Assembly: GCF_006716645.1 (NCBI RefSeq)
Contig: NZ_VFPL01000001.1
Span: 5,022,001-5,086,000 of the forward strand
Direction: 5' to 3'
Source of the DNA: Arcticibacter tournemirensis
Lineage (GTDB): Bacteria; Bacteroidota; Bacteroidia; Sphingobacteriales; Sphingobacteriaceae
Length of the DNA: 64,000 bases
Of this stretch, positions 16,914 to 27,300 are shown piece after piece; the first letter of the stretch is position 1; the number at the start of each line of letters is the position of its first letter. The notes beneath the pieces were generated by a model. The model did not search any database. It was not told the DNA's origin and saw only the letters and a list, made by a program, of their open reading frames with translations. The position numbers were made by a program, and so were the translations under genes.

Positions 16914-17894
16914 TCAAAACTTCACCCTCTTTCCATTCAATGAGGCGATATCGTTTATGGCCGCCTTTGATCGTTGCCGAGGTTTCGTCTTTTTAGGCAC
17001 CTTCTTCCCATTGGGCCACATCGCCTCCCGCAGGATATCGTTGCCGAAGTATTCCAGCATGTCAAACACCCGCTGGGGCCGCCCCGATGATTTCATCTCC
17101 CTGACGTCATCATCCACACGCTTTTCTCCGTAACCTGCAGGCGCTTCGTCCTGAGATGGATAGGTGGCGATTAGGGCCGCAGGACTATACTCTTTGGTGT
17201 TCATGCTCTCATAGCGCAGCTCATAATCGTTGTAATCCAGGCAGCTTACCGAAGCCACCAGGATCAAAAGGCTCCCCTGGGGCACCTCTCCCTCAAACAG
17301 CAGCTCCTGCGCTGCTACCCTCTCCTCTCTGCCCATCTCCACATCCTTTACACCCACATATTCATAGAACTCCTGCCTGAAATTGAAGGCTACCAGCATG
17401 AAGCGCAGCCGGTACCGGTCGATCTTCTCCGTTTTAAAGGGCGAAACAATATCTCTTTGGGCATTGATCTCTGGAAGGCTTACCAGCACCTGTCCTTGTT
17501 CATTACGCCGCACTGCCGGTTTTACCTTCAGGCAGTCGGAGAGCCTGCTGTGGAGGTTAAACTCCATCCCTTCGAGAAAACCCAGCTCGCCGTCGTGCAG
17601 GTCGCGTTCCCCGCGTCCCTTGCTGCGGCTGTTGCGGATACACTGGTAAACTGTCCGCGAGAGGCGGTTGATCATACCACCGTCGTAAAGATCGCGGTAT
17701 GCCGGAAGGAAGGCCTCGCGGATGATCCTCCCGCAGCTGCTGGACATGCCGAACTCCGAGGAACTCTCCCTGCTGGCCTCTGTTTGCTGAAACTTTTTGG
17801 GCTGGCCCTGAACAATGGTCATGCCCCTGTACCTGCGATAGATGACGTTCCCGGCCTTGCCGTGGATACCGCCTTTAGTGTCTAAAATTGCCAT
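16914..17894 (-). CDS. Hypothetical protein, G+C-rich gene
   Basis: A 326-residue protein, no signal peptide or membrane segment. The N-terminal piece (GGIHGKAGNVIYRRYRGMTIVQGQPKK.. followed by TEASRESSSEFG) resembles, from memory, the opening of several Bacteroidota families of unknown role such as DUF6266 (GxxGKVGNV..). A central basic region (RSKGRGERDLHDGE) and a lysine/arginine-rich tail (KKVPKKTKPRQRSKAA) are present. The DNA is clearly richer in G+C than its neighbours (38 of 60 bases in the line starting at 17281) and uses different codons, suggesting recent acquisition. Function unknown. Confidence 0.6.
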   Translation of the reverse strand: MAILDTKGGIHGKAGNVIYRRYRGMTIVQGQPKKFQQTEASRESSSEFGMSSSCGRIIREAFLPAYRDLYDGGMINRLSRTVYQCIRNSRSKGRGERDLHDGELGFLEGMEFNLHSRLSDCLKVKPAVRRNEQGQVLVSLPEINAQRDIVSPFKTEKIDRYRLRFMLVAFNFRQEFYEYVGVKDVEMGREERVAAQELLFEGEVPQGSLLILVASVSCLDYNDYELRYESMNTKEYSPAALIATYPSQDEAPAGYGEKRVDDDVREMKSSGRPQRVFDMLEYFGNDILREAMWPNGKKVPKKTKPRQRSKAAINDIASLNGKRVKF

Positions 17895-18287
17895 ATATCA
17901 AGCTATTCTGCTTTTACAGCAGCCAGCCATCAGCAATACGGTAAAGGAAACAGCACTGTCCGGGATATTAAGGTCTTGCAAATGCCTGCCTGCACGGAGA
18001 GTAAAGTTGGCGATAAAAAGAAAAAGATGCAGAAAAAACTGCAATTTAAAACGGATATAAAATGCAGAAAATGAAAACATTGGAGAGGTGCAGCCCTCAC
18101 CGGCGTGTAGTCCGGCTGAGTATGTTGCAAAAGAGAACCATTACAAAACCAGCAGTGAGCCCACGTTTTGTATGAAAAGGTGGACTTATAATGGGCTTTG
18201 CATGGGTTGGGTATGGGTTCATAGGTACCCGGGGGATAACGGGGTTAGGGTTGGACTACAGACGCCCAACAAAAGAGATTCCTACCG
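17895..18287. other. Gene-free stretch between the G+C-rich gene and the DUF4861 gene
   Basis: About 390 bases without a convincing gene. The first part is near-random in composition; 18180-18270 is G-rich with short words such as ATGGGTTGGGTATGGGTT and CCCGGGGGATAACGGGG. Open frames here are short, without start signals or familiar sequence. The region may share the foreign origin of the preceding gene. Confidence 0.4.
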
Positions 18288-18310
18288 AAAAGGCGGTTAA
18301 GAGAACCGCA
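18288..18310 (-). terminator. Hairpin terminator of the DUF4861 gene
   Basis: Six-base-pair stem GCGGTT/AACCGC with a 5-base loop (18293-18309), followed on the minus strand by CTTTTCGG, about 20 bases beyond the stop of the DUF4861 gene. Confidence 0.55.
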
Positions 18311-18328
18311 TTCTGTAGGTCATGTAAA

Positions 18329-19624
18329 CTACCAAATGATATTTAGGGGTTGTCCATACCTGACAGCTTCATTACCTATATAATCACGAAAACCTTTTTC
18401 GGCCGAGAAAATCTTGTCGCTTTTCTCCCAGCCAGAATAAAATCTAAAATCAGAAGTTCTTCCGGGAGAGATCTTCATACTAACATAATAGGTATTTTTC
18501 ACATCCGTTCCTTCGTTAGGCGTTGTGCCCGTCCCGTCACAGAGAGAGGCGGGTGTTAGAATCGCCATACCAAGATGGTCTTTATTTTCCGACTGCAGGT
18601 CGTATGTAAACAGCCCCTGTACCCCTCCTCTTGCAACAGGAGTCGACTTTTTACTATTCAGATTAACGATGCCACTCACCAGCCTGGCTCCTGCAGGAGC
18701 ATTATAAACACTTACTTTGCTTTCGTAGAAATACTGTCCGCCCCAGATACTTATTTCTTCGGTCAGATCAAGGGCAGGAATCGACTCCAAAGCCTTCCAA
18801 TCCGGATAATGCAACCTGAATATGGCTCTAACCGGTCCATCGGCTATCTTTTCATAAATAACGGGCCCCATATTCTGCCCTCCAAGCCTGATTAACGTAT
18901 CCTTTTTCCCTGTAAGAGGCATGGACATCGCCAGAGAACCGGCGCCAAGAGACTTGCCTACAGCGAGAATATCCATTCCCCAACCGGCCAGATGGTGATA
19001 AGAATCTGAAGGATCCGCTCCTACCGTATCCAGCATCATTTTAGAAGTTGTTTTACCCCAGATATCTTTCGTATTACGTACATCGAAATAAATGCGGAAG
19101 CCCACTTTGTCATTCTCCCAGGCCGGACCTTCTGTAAGAAAGGGAGGCAATTTCTGTTGAGAGAAATCGGTATTTGGTTGTCCTGCAGGGACGCTGTCGC
19201 GTTCAAGCGCGGGACCAAATGTGGCATCGGTGTTTTTTCTTCTCTGGCGAACGTGTGCACGGACAACGGCCTTCCCCAGCAATCTGCCGGTTACGGAGAC
19301 ATTAAAAACCACCTTCTCGCCGGGCTTAAAAGAATAAAGAAAAGCTGCTTCATCCCACTTTTCATCTTTATCCATATCATCGAACTGAACGACCACAGGC
19401 CGGTTTGCACTTTCAATAATGCTGATGTAATTACCTTCGGGAATCTTACCAAGCTTCCTTTCGATCATTTTTCTTGAAAGTACTATAAGTTCATCCGGGC
19501 GACAGAAATCAGAGGGATTTGAAACAGATAGCTGCTTTGCTTTTTGTGCAAATAATCCGGCAGAGCTGAAAAGCATTAGTACAAAGAGAGGAAACAGGGG
19601 TCTTGTTTTAAATTTCATAGACAT
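18329..19624 (-). CDS. DUF4861 family secreted protein
   Basis: A 431-residue exported protein with a signal peptide (residues about 10-27, FVLMLFSSAGLFAQ). The body matches the DUF4861 family, often found near polysaccharide-degrading genes: FDDMDKDEKWDEAAFLYSF, YHHLAGWGMDILAVGKSLGAGSLAM, IYEKIADGPVRAIFRLHYPDW and FRFYSGWEKSDKIFSAEKGFRDYI. The fold is probably a beta-rich carbohydrate-handling domain, but a reaction is not established. No other polysaccharide-utilisation gene is near it. It has its own promoter and terminator. Confidence 0.82.
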   Translation of the reverse strand: MSMKFKTRPLFPLFVLMLFSSAGLFAQKAKQLSVSNPSDFCRPDELIVLSRKMIERKLGKIPEGNYISIIESANRPVVVQFDDMDKDEKWDEAAFLYSFKPGEKVVFNVSVTGRLLGKAVVRAHVRQRRKNTDATFGPALERDSVPAGQPNTDFSQQKLPPFLTEGPAWENDKVGFRIYFDVRNTKDIWGKTTSKMMLDTVGADPSDSYHHLAGWGMDILAVGKSLGAGSLAMSMPLTGKKDTLIRLGGQNMGPVIYEKIADGPVRAIFRLHYPDWKALESIPALDLTEEISIWGGQYFYESKVSVYNAPAGARLVSGIVNLNSKKSTPVARGGVQGLFTYDLQSENKDHLGMAILTPASLCDGTGTTPNEGTDVKNTYYVSMKISPGRTSDFRFYSGWEKSDKIFSAEKGFRDYIGNEAVRYGQPLNIIW

Positions 19625-19668
19625 CTGGCTATTATGGCGTTTACGACTTCAGGAATACTATCAGGCTT

Positions 19669-19698
19669 CAAACATAGATAAATTGCTTTTATATGCAA
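19669..19698 (-). promoter_or_regulatory. Bacteroidota-type promoter of the DUF4861 gene
   Basis: On the minus strand TTG (complement of 19696-19698), a 19-base spacer and TATGTTTG (complement of 19669-19676) match the -33/-7 pattern TTG-N19-TAnnTTTG. The leader would be about 40 bases. This is the best promoter match seen in the window. Confidence 0.65.
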
Positions 19699-19865
19699 AA
19701 TACATAAACAGTTTACCGTTCCTTAGCATACAGTTACAAATCAAGCAGGAGAAACATCAGTAGAAAACGGGAAACAACAAAGAATAAGGTGTCCTGAAAA
19801 AAGTGTATGTCATCCTCAGATTATTACATAAAGTACTATTGCCTTTTCATTAATATTCCTTCCTG
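19699..19865. other. Spacer between divergent DUF4861 and RHS-locus genes
   Basis: A+T-rich, gene-free. Together with the two promoters at its ends it makes up the 316-base gap between the divergently transcribed DUF4861 and RHS-locus genes. I see no hairpin or operator-like repeat. Confidence 0.4.
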
Positions 19866-19873
19866 TACTTTTG
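19866..19873 (+). promoter_or_regulatory. Putative -7 box at the head of the RHS locus
   Basis: TACTTTTG matches TAnnTTTG, 67 bases before the first gene of the RHS locus. A TTG lies 24 bases upstream, longer than the usual spacer of about 19, so the pair is uncertain. Confidence 0.35.
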
Positions 19874-19940
19874 ATTTAAGAGCTTGATAAGCAGAAGGGT
19901 TTGATTTCCAATTCAGTTATAAACGATAGTATTAATATCC

Positions 19941-20333
19941 ATGAAAAGAAGATGCATTTTAATTCTTCCGGTTTTTTTTATGTCGAGTTTTGTCTTCGCC
20001 CAGAACCGGATCCATCTCAGGAAGTTTAACGATAGTACGGCTCATTCGCCGTTAAAGGCTTTGGTTCCTGATCATTCGGCAGTTAGCAACCGTTCTCCCC
20101 TTTTCACCCCAAAGATTATAGACGACATAAGAAGCGGTAAGATAAGTGTAATCAAACCCGCTGTGAAGAATTCTGACGGTAAAATGTCGGAAGCACGACA
20201 AAAAACGGGGCAATTAAGTAAACCGATTTCCGCCAACACCCAAACGGACTCATCTTTTTTTAGAAAGATCTATAAATCGGAAATGTTGAAAGCAAAAGCT
20301 TTTAAATGGTATAAACCTGAAACAGACAATTAA
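19941..20333 (+). CDS. Small secreted protein heading the RHS locus
   Basis: A 130-residue protein with a signal peptide (residues 1-20, FMSSFVFAQ). The mature part is polar, rich in Ser, Lys and Asp, without predicted fold or motif (HLRKFNDSTAHSPLKALVPDHS..). It ends 11 bases before the 1171-residue RHS-like gene, so both are likely on one message. A role as a helper or secretion companion of the large protein is guesswork. Confidence 0.55.
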   Translation: MKRRCILILPVFFMSSFVFAQNRIHLRKFNDSTAHSPLKALVPDHSAVSNRSPLFTPKIIDDIRSGKISVIKPAVKNSDGKMSEARQKTGQLSKPISANTQTDSSFFRKIYKSEMLKAKAFKWYKPETDN

Positions 20334-20344
20334 AAATCAAAAAA

Positions 20345-23300
20345 ATGAAAAAGCATTCTCTGATTTTAATTTGTATTTGTTTAATCTTAACCGGAGTACG
20401 GGGGCAATCACCCCGTTTCTTCTATTCTATACAAAGCCCCAATGCATCCGTCTTTAAATCGGGAGTAGAATCTCCGGTAACGCTCGACATTGGAAAGGCA
20501 GGCGTGAATATCCCCGTCTACACGCTGGAGGATAAAGACCTGAAACTGGATTTATCACTCAGTTATAATTCAAACGGGGTAAAGCCAGATGTGCATCCGG
20601 GCTGGGTAGGGCAAAACTGGAATCTTTCAGCGGGTATGGTCACGAGAAATATCCGTGGTGTACCAGATGAAGCTTACTGGAGGGAGGATTATGTGTTAAC
20701 CATTGATGGTGACAACACTGGTACTATTGTTATGCCTGTCGGATATTTCTATAACTACGGAACGCTTGCAGGCAGCGACTGGAACTCCAACTCTAAAATT
20801 ACCGGTCTCGCTAAGGATGGCAGTGAGCCTAACACCTTCTGGAAGGAAGCTGAACCTGACGAGTTTGTTTTTAACTGTGGCAGGTATTCGGGAAAGTTTT
20901 ACTTAACTCAAAATGGTTATGTGCAAGTGCAAGGGCATCCGGACCTGAAAGTAGATGTCGACATCGTTTATAATATACCATTTGGATTTGATCCTCAAGT
21001 GCCTCTTAACCCAAACGATCCGAACTCTTTTACATCAGTACAAGACGACGGAATCTTTTACCGGTATTGCAGGTCTCGTATAGCACGTATTATGGGTTTT
21101 CGGATTACAACACCAGATGGTGTTACTTATGAGTATGGAATGTACGGAAAGGACTATGACGAATCAGACACTTTTGACGAAGTAGAGTTCACAGCTGACA
21201 TTTTTGACCAGTATTACTTCAGTGAAATTTTCACTACATGGTATTTAAAGAAAATCACTTCTCCTGTTACCGGAGCGACTATCAACCTGTTTTACGGGAG
21301 AGGATACCCTATTATGCAAGCTGGCAGGAGTTTCTCTTTTTACAAAATGGGAGGAAGTGCAAAAGGTTTTATGGGTTGGCTATTTGGAGGTGTTTCTTCA
21401 TATACCGAAGAGGCGAAGGAGGAATATGCCGGAAGGTTCATCAGGCCCACTTATCTTAAATATATTGAAACATCAGACTCTCGTATGGATTTTGTCTCAA
21501 GTCCATCTACGGAACTGAAATACAATTATGTTCCTATTGTCATGGATATACTGGACCGAAGCCGGTATTACGACCGTGATTATATCGCTCCTGCCCTTTA
21601 TTCGCGTCTTATGCTGGGTAATCTGTATTACAATCCCAATCTGGAACCCAAAATAATCCGCTATTCAGATGAACGGTTTACTATAATCCGATATGACGGC
21701 TATATTGAAGATCTCTATTTCGACCAATTAAAATGGCAAAAACTGGATTATATAGGTCTGAAACCAAAAGGGGCTGCGGAGTATTCTAGGCGCTGGACAT
21801 TTAACTACTCGAATAGCACGGCTGAGCGACTTCGCCTGTTAGGTATGCAAGACTCGAATATTCCGCAGCCCTATAACTTTAGCTATGACAACTCATCGTC
21901 GTTGCCCGGATACAATTCAATGCTGATCGATCACTGGGGATATTTCAATAACAGGTTTGTTCAAGTAAATATTGATAATTTTCAAACACTCATTGATTAT
22001 AAGGGCCTTCGGGAGCCCGTTGACGCCTATCTCTATTCGGGGATACTTAACAAAGTAACGTACCCTACAGGTGGCTATAAAGAATTTACTTACGAGCCTA
22101 ATAAATATAAGGCAATTGTTAGTCGTAACTCTGGCGACGGGTCTTTTTATATCACGCCACTAGACTCAGAAAAAAATGGCGGAGGTTTACGTATTAAGCA
22201 AATAAGAGAGTCGGGCGGAAATGGATTGCCGGATATCACCACTCTTTACGAATATGGAGACGGACTACTGAATGGCGACGTCCAGTATTACTGGCCAGGA
22301 TATCAGGGATCTCTTTTTAATGGAAATGTTTATCAATCGGACCGGTTTGTTACAGAATCGCTGATTCCAGCTACGGAAAATACTTCGGGGGGAATTGTGT
22401 CATATGAGAAAGTAACGGAAAAGCAGAGTGGGTTGGGCCGAAAAGAATATTACTTTACGGGTTTTAACACGAACCCGGATATTCAGGGTAATAGTATTGA
22501 TCCGCAAAAGTCAGTGTATTCGCCATTTGGATCGAAAAGCTTTGAACGGGGACTTGTAAAGGAAGTTAGGACATTTGATAATTCGTCGGCTTTGCCTTTA
22601 ATAAAAGAAAAGTATCTGTACCAACCTAATCCTGGCCTGGCTGCTAATGTTGCAAGAGCAGTGCAATCAAGAGGATTGAGGCTGTTTGGTGGTGATAAAG
22701 TTAATGCGATGGAAGGCACTTCTTACGCACACTATTTGTATCCCTATCAGCAGAAAAGCAAACAAACAGATGTCCTCGATAAATCAAGCGGTACTTATCT
22801 GACAACATTGGAAGAATACACATATGATAATGATCCTCAGTACAACGACAACCTTTTAAAAGAGGTGAAGGTTACGGCCAGCGATGGCAGTATTGTAACA
22901 ACGGTAAACAAGCACACCCTCGATTTCACTATCGGTAACCTTGGCACCGCATATACGGAAAGCAGTGGATTGTCGGCTCTTCTGGAGAAACACATCTTAG
23001 ACAGAGAAATTTCTTCGTATAAATTGATTCAAAAATCAGGATCTACAGCCAATTTAGTAAAGGCTGCTATCTGTAACACTTTTAAAAGACAGCCTAATGG
23101 GACACCAGTGGGATATAAATCATATAACTTGGAACTATCCACGCCTGCAAGTTCGTTCTCGCTTGCTTTTAATCAGAGCAGCTATCAGTTAGACGACCGT
23201 TTTAAGGAAGTTGCTTATTATAAAGAATATGATAGTTATAACAATCCTGTAGAAATCACTCAAAACACATCCGGCAATGAGGCATACATATGGGGGTACA

Positions 23301-23860
23301 ACGGGCGGTTTGTGGTTGCTGCAGCTAAAAATGCCCCATGGAAAGAGGTGGCTTATACCAGTTTTGAATCTGGAGAAAAGGGTAATTGGAGCTACGCAGG
23401 GACAACCACCGAGGATGTAACAGCCCCTACGGGACGAAGGGTGTATAATCTTGGACTCGGGCCTCTGATGCTTACCGGACTGAATAGTGGAAAAACCTAT
23501 GTATTAACATACTGGATAAAGGGTTCTGCTACTCCAATAATAAGTGCAGGTTCGGAGATACCTGACCGGTCAGGAGCGCTGCATACATTTAGAGGATGGA
23601 CTCAACTTCGCAGAACCTTCACCGCGGCTACAAGTATTAATATTGATGGCAATATGCTAATAGACGAAGTCCGGCTTTGTCCGGAAGATGCTGCCATGGA
23701 GACGTGCACTTATGACCCTCTCGTAGGAATAACAAGTAAAACTAATGATCGGGGAGAAATAACATATTATGAATATGACAGTTCCCAACGACTTAAAACA
23801 ATCATAGACCAGAACGGCAAACAGATTAAAGCCTATAATTACCACTATCACACACCTTGA
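20345..23860 (+). CDS. Large exported RHS-like protein without RHS core
   Basis: A 1171-residue exported protein (signal peptide 1-20). The N-terminal third (PVTLDIGKAGVNIPVYTLEDKDLKLDLSLSYNSNGVKPDVHPGWVGQNWNLSAGG-like) is the Bacteroidota RHS N-terminal type, related to the beta-propeller/strand region of SpvB- or TcB-like shells. Residues about 1000-1115 look like a carbohydrate-binding jelly roll (TSFESGEKGNWSYAG.. IDEVRLCPEDA). The last 50 residues are YD repeats (GEITYYEYDSSQRLKTIIDQNGKQ). It has neither the RHS-associated core (DPxGR..D) nor a toxin tip, unlike the next giant gene. It may be a shell partner of that protein. Confidence 0.75.
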   Translation: MKKHSLILICICLILTGVRGQSPRFFYSIQSPNASVFKSGVESPVTLDIGKAGVNIPVYTLEDKDLKLDLSLSYNSNGVKPDVHPGWVGQNWNLSAGMVTRNIRGVPDEAYWREDYVLTIDGDNTGTIVMPVGYFYNYGTLAGSDWNSNSKITGLAKDGSEPNTFWKEAEPDEFVFNCGRYSGKFYLTQNGYVQVQGHPDLKVDVDIVYNIPFGFDPQVPLNPNDPNSFTSVQDDGIFYRYCRSRIARIMGFRITTPDGVTYEYGMYGKDYDESDTFDEVEFTADIFDQYYFSEIFTTWYLKKITSPVTGATINLFYGRGYPIMQAGRSFSFYKMGGSAKGFMGWLFGGVSSYTEEAKEEYAGRFIRPTYLKYIETSDSRMDFVSSPSTELKYNYVPIVMDILDRSRYYDRDYIAPALYSRLMLGNLYYNPNLEPKIIRYSDERFTIIRYDGYIEDLYFDQLKWQKLDYIGLKPKGAAEYSRRWTFNYSNSTAERLRLLGMQDSNIPQPYNFSYDNSSSLPGYNSMLIDHWGYFNNRFVQVNIDNFQTLIDYKGLREPVDAYLYSGILNKVTYPTGGYKEFTYEPNKYKAIVSRNSGDGSFYITPLDSEKNGGGLRIKQIRESGGNGLPDITTLYEYGDGLLNGDVQYYWPGYQGSLFNGNVYQSDRFVTESLIPATENTSGGIVSYEKVTEKQSGLGRKEYYFTGFNTNPDIQGNSIDPQKSVYSPFGSKSFERGLVKEVRTFDNSSALPLIKEKYLYQPNPGLAANVARAVQSRGLRLFGGDKVNAMEGTSYAHYLYPYQQKSKQTDVLDKSSGTYLTTLEEYTYDNDPQYNDNLLKEVKVTASDGSIVTTVNKHTLDFTIGNLGTAYTESSGLSALLEKHILDREISSYKLIQKSGSTANLVKAAICNTFKRQPNGTPVGYKSYNLELSTPASSFSLAFNQSSYQLDDRFKEVAYYKEYDSYNNPVEITQNTSGNEAYIWGYNGRFVVAAAKNAPWKEVAYTSFESGEKGNWSYAGTTTEDVTAPTGRRVYNLGLGPLMLTGLNSGKTYVLTYWIKGSATPIISAGSEIPDRSGALHTFRGWTQLRRTFTAATSINIDGNMLIDEVRLCPEDAAMETCTYDPLVGITSKTNDRGEITYYEYDSSQRLKTIIDQNGKQIKAYNYHYHTP

Positions 23861-23934
23861 TTTATATTCGGCAAAGACCAACAGTATAACAAATAGAAAT
23901 GGCACGAACATATTGCATCAATTTAAAATAAGTT

Positions 23935-24330
23935 ATGAAAGCGTTCTTGATTTTTACCACCTTTTTTATCGGATATTTCACTTCATTTCACTCAGCGAAT
24001 GCTCAAACCGGGCCCGACAGTGTCCGAATGAAACAGCGCATGCTCAGCAGCACCGAACAGAAACACATTCGGGTCAATTACTATAAAGGCATCCTGAAAG
24101 TGGATTCCATTAAGGCAGACCAAGTGAACAAAGTGCAGTCGGATTTTAAAGCATCCGTGAAGGCTCTGGCCTCAGATAAAACGCTCGGTGATGACACCCG
24201 AAGAGCGGGGATCCAAAGCCTGATAGCGGAGCGGAACCGGAAGCTAGGCGCCATTTTAAGCCCGGAACAGATGGAAAAGATCATACCGTCCACGGAGCGG
24301 CAGGCAGCCAAAGGAATAAAAAAGGATTAA
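23935..24330 (+). CDS. Small secreted helical protein (Spy/CpxP-like)
   Basis: A 131-residue protein with a signal peptide (residues 1-23, FHSANAQ). The mature part is highly charged and helical: YYKGILKVDSIKADQVNKVQSDFKASVKALASDKTLGDDTRRAGIQSLIAERNRKLGAILSPEQMEKI. The order of helices and the LSPEQ ending resemble Spy/CpxP-type periplasmic chaperone-like proteins, although the LTxxQ motif is only partly kept. It lies between two RHS giants, 24 bases before the second, and could assist their export. Similarity is by eye only. Confidence 0.55.
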   Translation: MKAFLIFTTFFIGYFTSFHSANAQTGPDSVRMKQRMLSSTEQKHIRVNYYKGILKVDSIKADQVNKVQSDFKASVKALASDKTLGDDTRRAGIQSLIAERNRKLGAILSPEQMEKIIPSTERQAAKGIKKD

Positions 24331-24354
24331 CAGAGGATTTTCAAAGAGCTAACC

Positions 24355-27300
24355 ATGAACCAACCTTTAAGATATAAAATCCAGGCAGCCAGATGGATGT
24401 TTCTATTGCTCATCCCCTTCCTGCTCATGATCACCAGCGGAGTACTTGCCCAGGACGGGACCGATATGTCCCAAGCAATTAATGCCGGTGTCTTCGGCGA
24501 TAGAACCTTTCATGATTCCCGGGACAATACCTCAGATCGCTGGACAACCTATTACAACACCTATGATGAATATGACAACAGTGAACAGCGATATGGCCAG
24601 CCAAGTCCTGATGTTTGGTACAAGCTGACCGTATCGGGCACGACGGATCTCACTGTATCTCTCTGTGGAAGCTTGCTGGATACCTATGTTCACCTGGTGA
24701 ACGAAAACGGCAGCGAGATCATAAGCAATGATGACTATTGTGATGGCGCTTCCTGGATTTCGTATTCAATACAAGAGGCCGGCACTTATTATGTGGTAGT
24801 AGAGGGTTATAATTACCTTACCGGCCCATATACGCTGGAGATAACCGGCAGCTCATCCACTATTACCCCGCCCAAAGGAACGGTCAATGCTGGCACCTTT
24901 GGGTGTGGCAACAACACGTTCTACGATTCACGGAGTAACTCTGATTATAACGGAGTACCCTATGAGGACAATTACAACGCCGATAACAACAGTGAACAGC
25001 GGTACGGCCAACCCGGTCCTGATGTTTGGTACAAGCTGACTGTATCCGGTACTACAGATCTCACCGTATCGCTTTGCGAAAGTCTTATGGATACGTATGT
25101 CCACCTGGTAGATGGATCCGGCAGTGAGATCATCAGCAATGACGAGTACTGTGGCGGAGCCTCTTATATATCGTATCCCGGGCTGACGCCCGGTACGTAT
25201 TACGTGGTGGTAGAAGGCTACGGCGAACAAACCGATTACTATTTCCTGGAGATCACCGGCAATGCTTCAGGTAACCTCCCCGAAGGGGCCACCATGTATA
25301 ATGCGATCAATGCCGGAACTTACAGTAATTCAGGAAATTACACTCATACTTTGAGCAATGCAGATCCCTGCCTGGGCAATGAGATGGGCCAGCCGAACAA
25401 CGATATCTATTACCGGTTTACCCTAAAGGGCTTGGCAACTGTTACCTTGTCGCAATGCGGCAGTATGTTTGATACCTTCTTATACCTGCTGGACAACAGC
25501 GGGAAAGTGATTGCCCAAGACAACGGTTCCCCCGGACCGGAGTGCCCGGGGGAGCACTCCTGGTTTCAGGTGGACCTTTCTGCCGGAACCTATTATGTGG
25601 TGTCGGAGGGGTCAGGTAAAGCTACCGGCGATATCACCACGCGTATTACGGTCAATATGACCCCTCAATCACCGGTGATTGCCTACTCCTTTCCATCAGA
25701 AGTGATTATAGACAGACCTATATCGGTTAACGTCACCAGCAGCGGGCCCGCAGCAGTTTTCAGCCGAAGTGTCAGTACCTATGCAGGAACCGGATTTTAC
25801 GGGTATACCAATAGTACTGCCCTGTCTTCCACCTTCTATACCCCTCAGGGGGTAGCATCCGATACATCCGGGAACATTTACGTAGTCGATGAGGGGAGTA
25901 ATACAATCCGTAAGATCGCCCGCACAGGGATTGTCAGCACGCTGGCGGGAGGAGGCTATTCCAACAATTATGCAGAAGGCACCGGCCGGGCTGCCCGGTT
26001 CTTTCAGCCCTCAGCCCTGGTAGTTGATACCATAGGAAATATTATCGTTGCCGACGAAGGAAACCACCGGATCCGGAAGATCAGCCCTATAGGTACCACC
26101 AGTCTGCTTGCCGGCAGTGGGGAAATGGGGTTTGCCGACGGTATCGGCAGTTCAGCGCGTTTTAAGTATCCTGCAGGTCTGGCACTCGACACAGCCGGAA
26201 ACTTATATGTAAGTGATATGGAAAACCATAGAATCCGCAAGATTACCTCCGCAGGAGAGGTAACCACCTTTGCCGGGACGGGGGTGCAGGGGAGCACAGA
26301 TGGGGCTGCTCTTTCAGCAACCTTTACATATCCTGCGGGCCTGGCATTTGACCGCTACGGGAACCTGTATGTAGCAGAGCAGCGGGGAAACAGGATCCGG
26401 AAAATCAGCCACTCCGGAGAGGTGAGCACACTGGCAGGAAGCGGCACCGCAGGCTTTGCAAACGGCACCGGCAAAGCGGCCTCTTTCAACAAGCCTAATG
26501 CCATCCTGTGTGATAATACTGGAATGTTGTACGTGTGTGACGAGCTGAACAATATGGTCAGGAGGATCAGCCCTTCAGGAGTAGTAACGACCTTTGCCGG
26601 AACGACTATTGCAGGTATTGTTAATGGAACAGGTAATGAGGTGAGAATGAACGCCCCCTTTGGGATCTGCCAGGACAATCAGGGCAATATTTACGTTGGT
26701 AACAGAACCGGGAGCGTGGTCCGCAAGATTGAGGTAAATCCAGCCTTCACAATCAGCCCTGCACTTCCCGAAGGTCTTAGCCTGGATCCCGAAACCGGAA
26801 CGATCGGCGGTACTCCTATAGCAACTTGCCAGGCTACCACCTATACGATTACCGCACGTAACAGCAGCGGAGGAACCGGTAGCACTACTATTACCTTTGC
26901 AGTACTTAATGGCGGGCCGAAGCCGAGCCAGGACCAGAACTATATTCTGACGATGACTCCAAGAAAGGCTTTTGACGGAGCTACAGACCTCACAAGCAAA
27001 AATGCCGGTGAGGTACAATCTACGATCCTGTATTTCGACGGGTTGGGCAGGCCTCTTCAGACGGTACAGTACGTTGGAAGCCCTGGCAGAGACAAAGATA
27101 TTGTGATCCCTAATGAATACGATGCCTTCGGGCGGGAGGCAAAGAAATACCTGGGCTATGCCGATGTATCCAATACAGGAAGCTATAAGCCAAACGCCCT
27201 GACGTCTTTACCATCCTACTTCAGCGCCCCCGGAGCAGGATCCGGAGTAAGCGCTGTTCCATCCCCCTTTTCAGAGACGCGGTTTGAGCCTTCACCGCTG

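Noticed and set aside
18088-18300. 70-residue open frame in the spacer before the DUF4861 gene
   Set aside because: No start signal, odd composition (Trp/Gly/Cys-rich), no family resemblance; the spacer looks non-coding.
25780-26730. Internal repeats of the giant RHS gene as mobile or tandem DNA repeats
   Set aside because: They are the codons of NHL propeller blades; protein-level repetition explains them.
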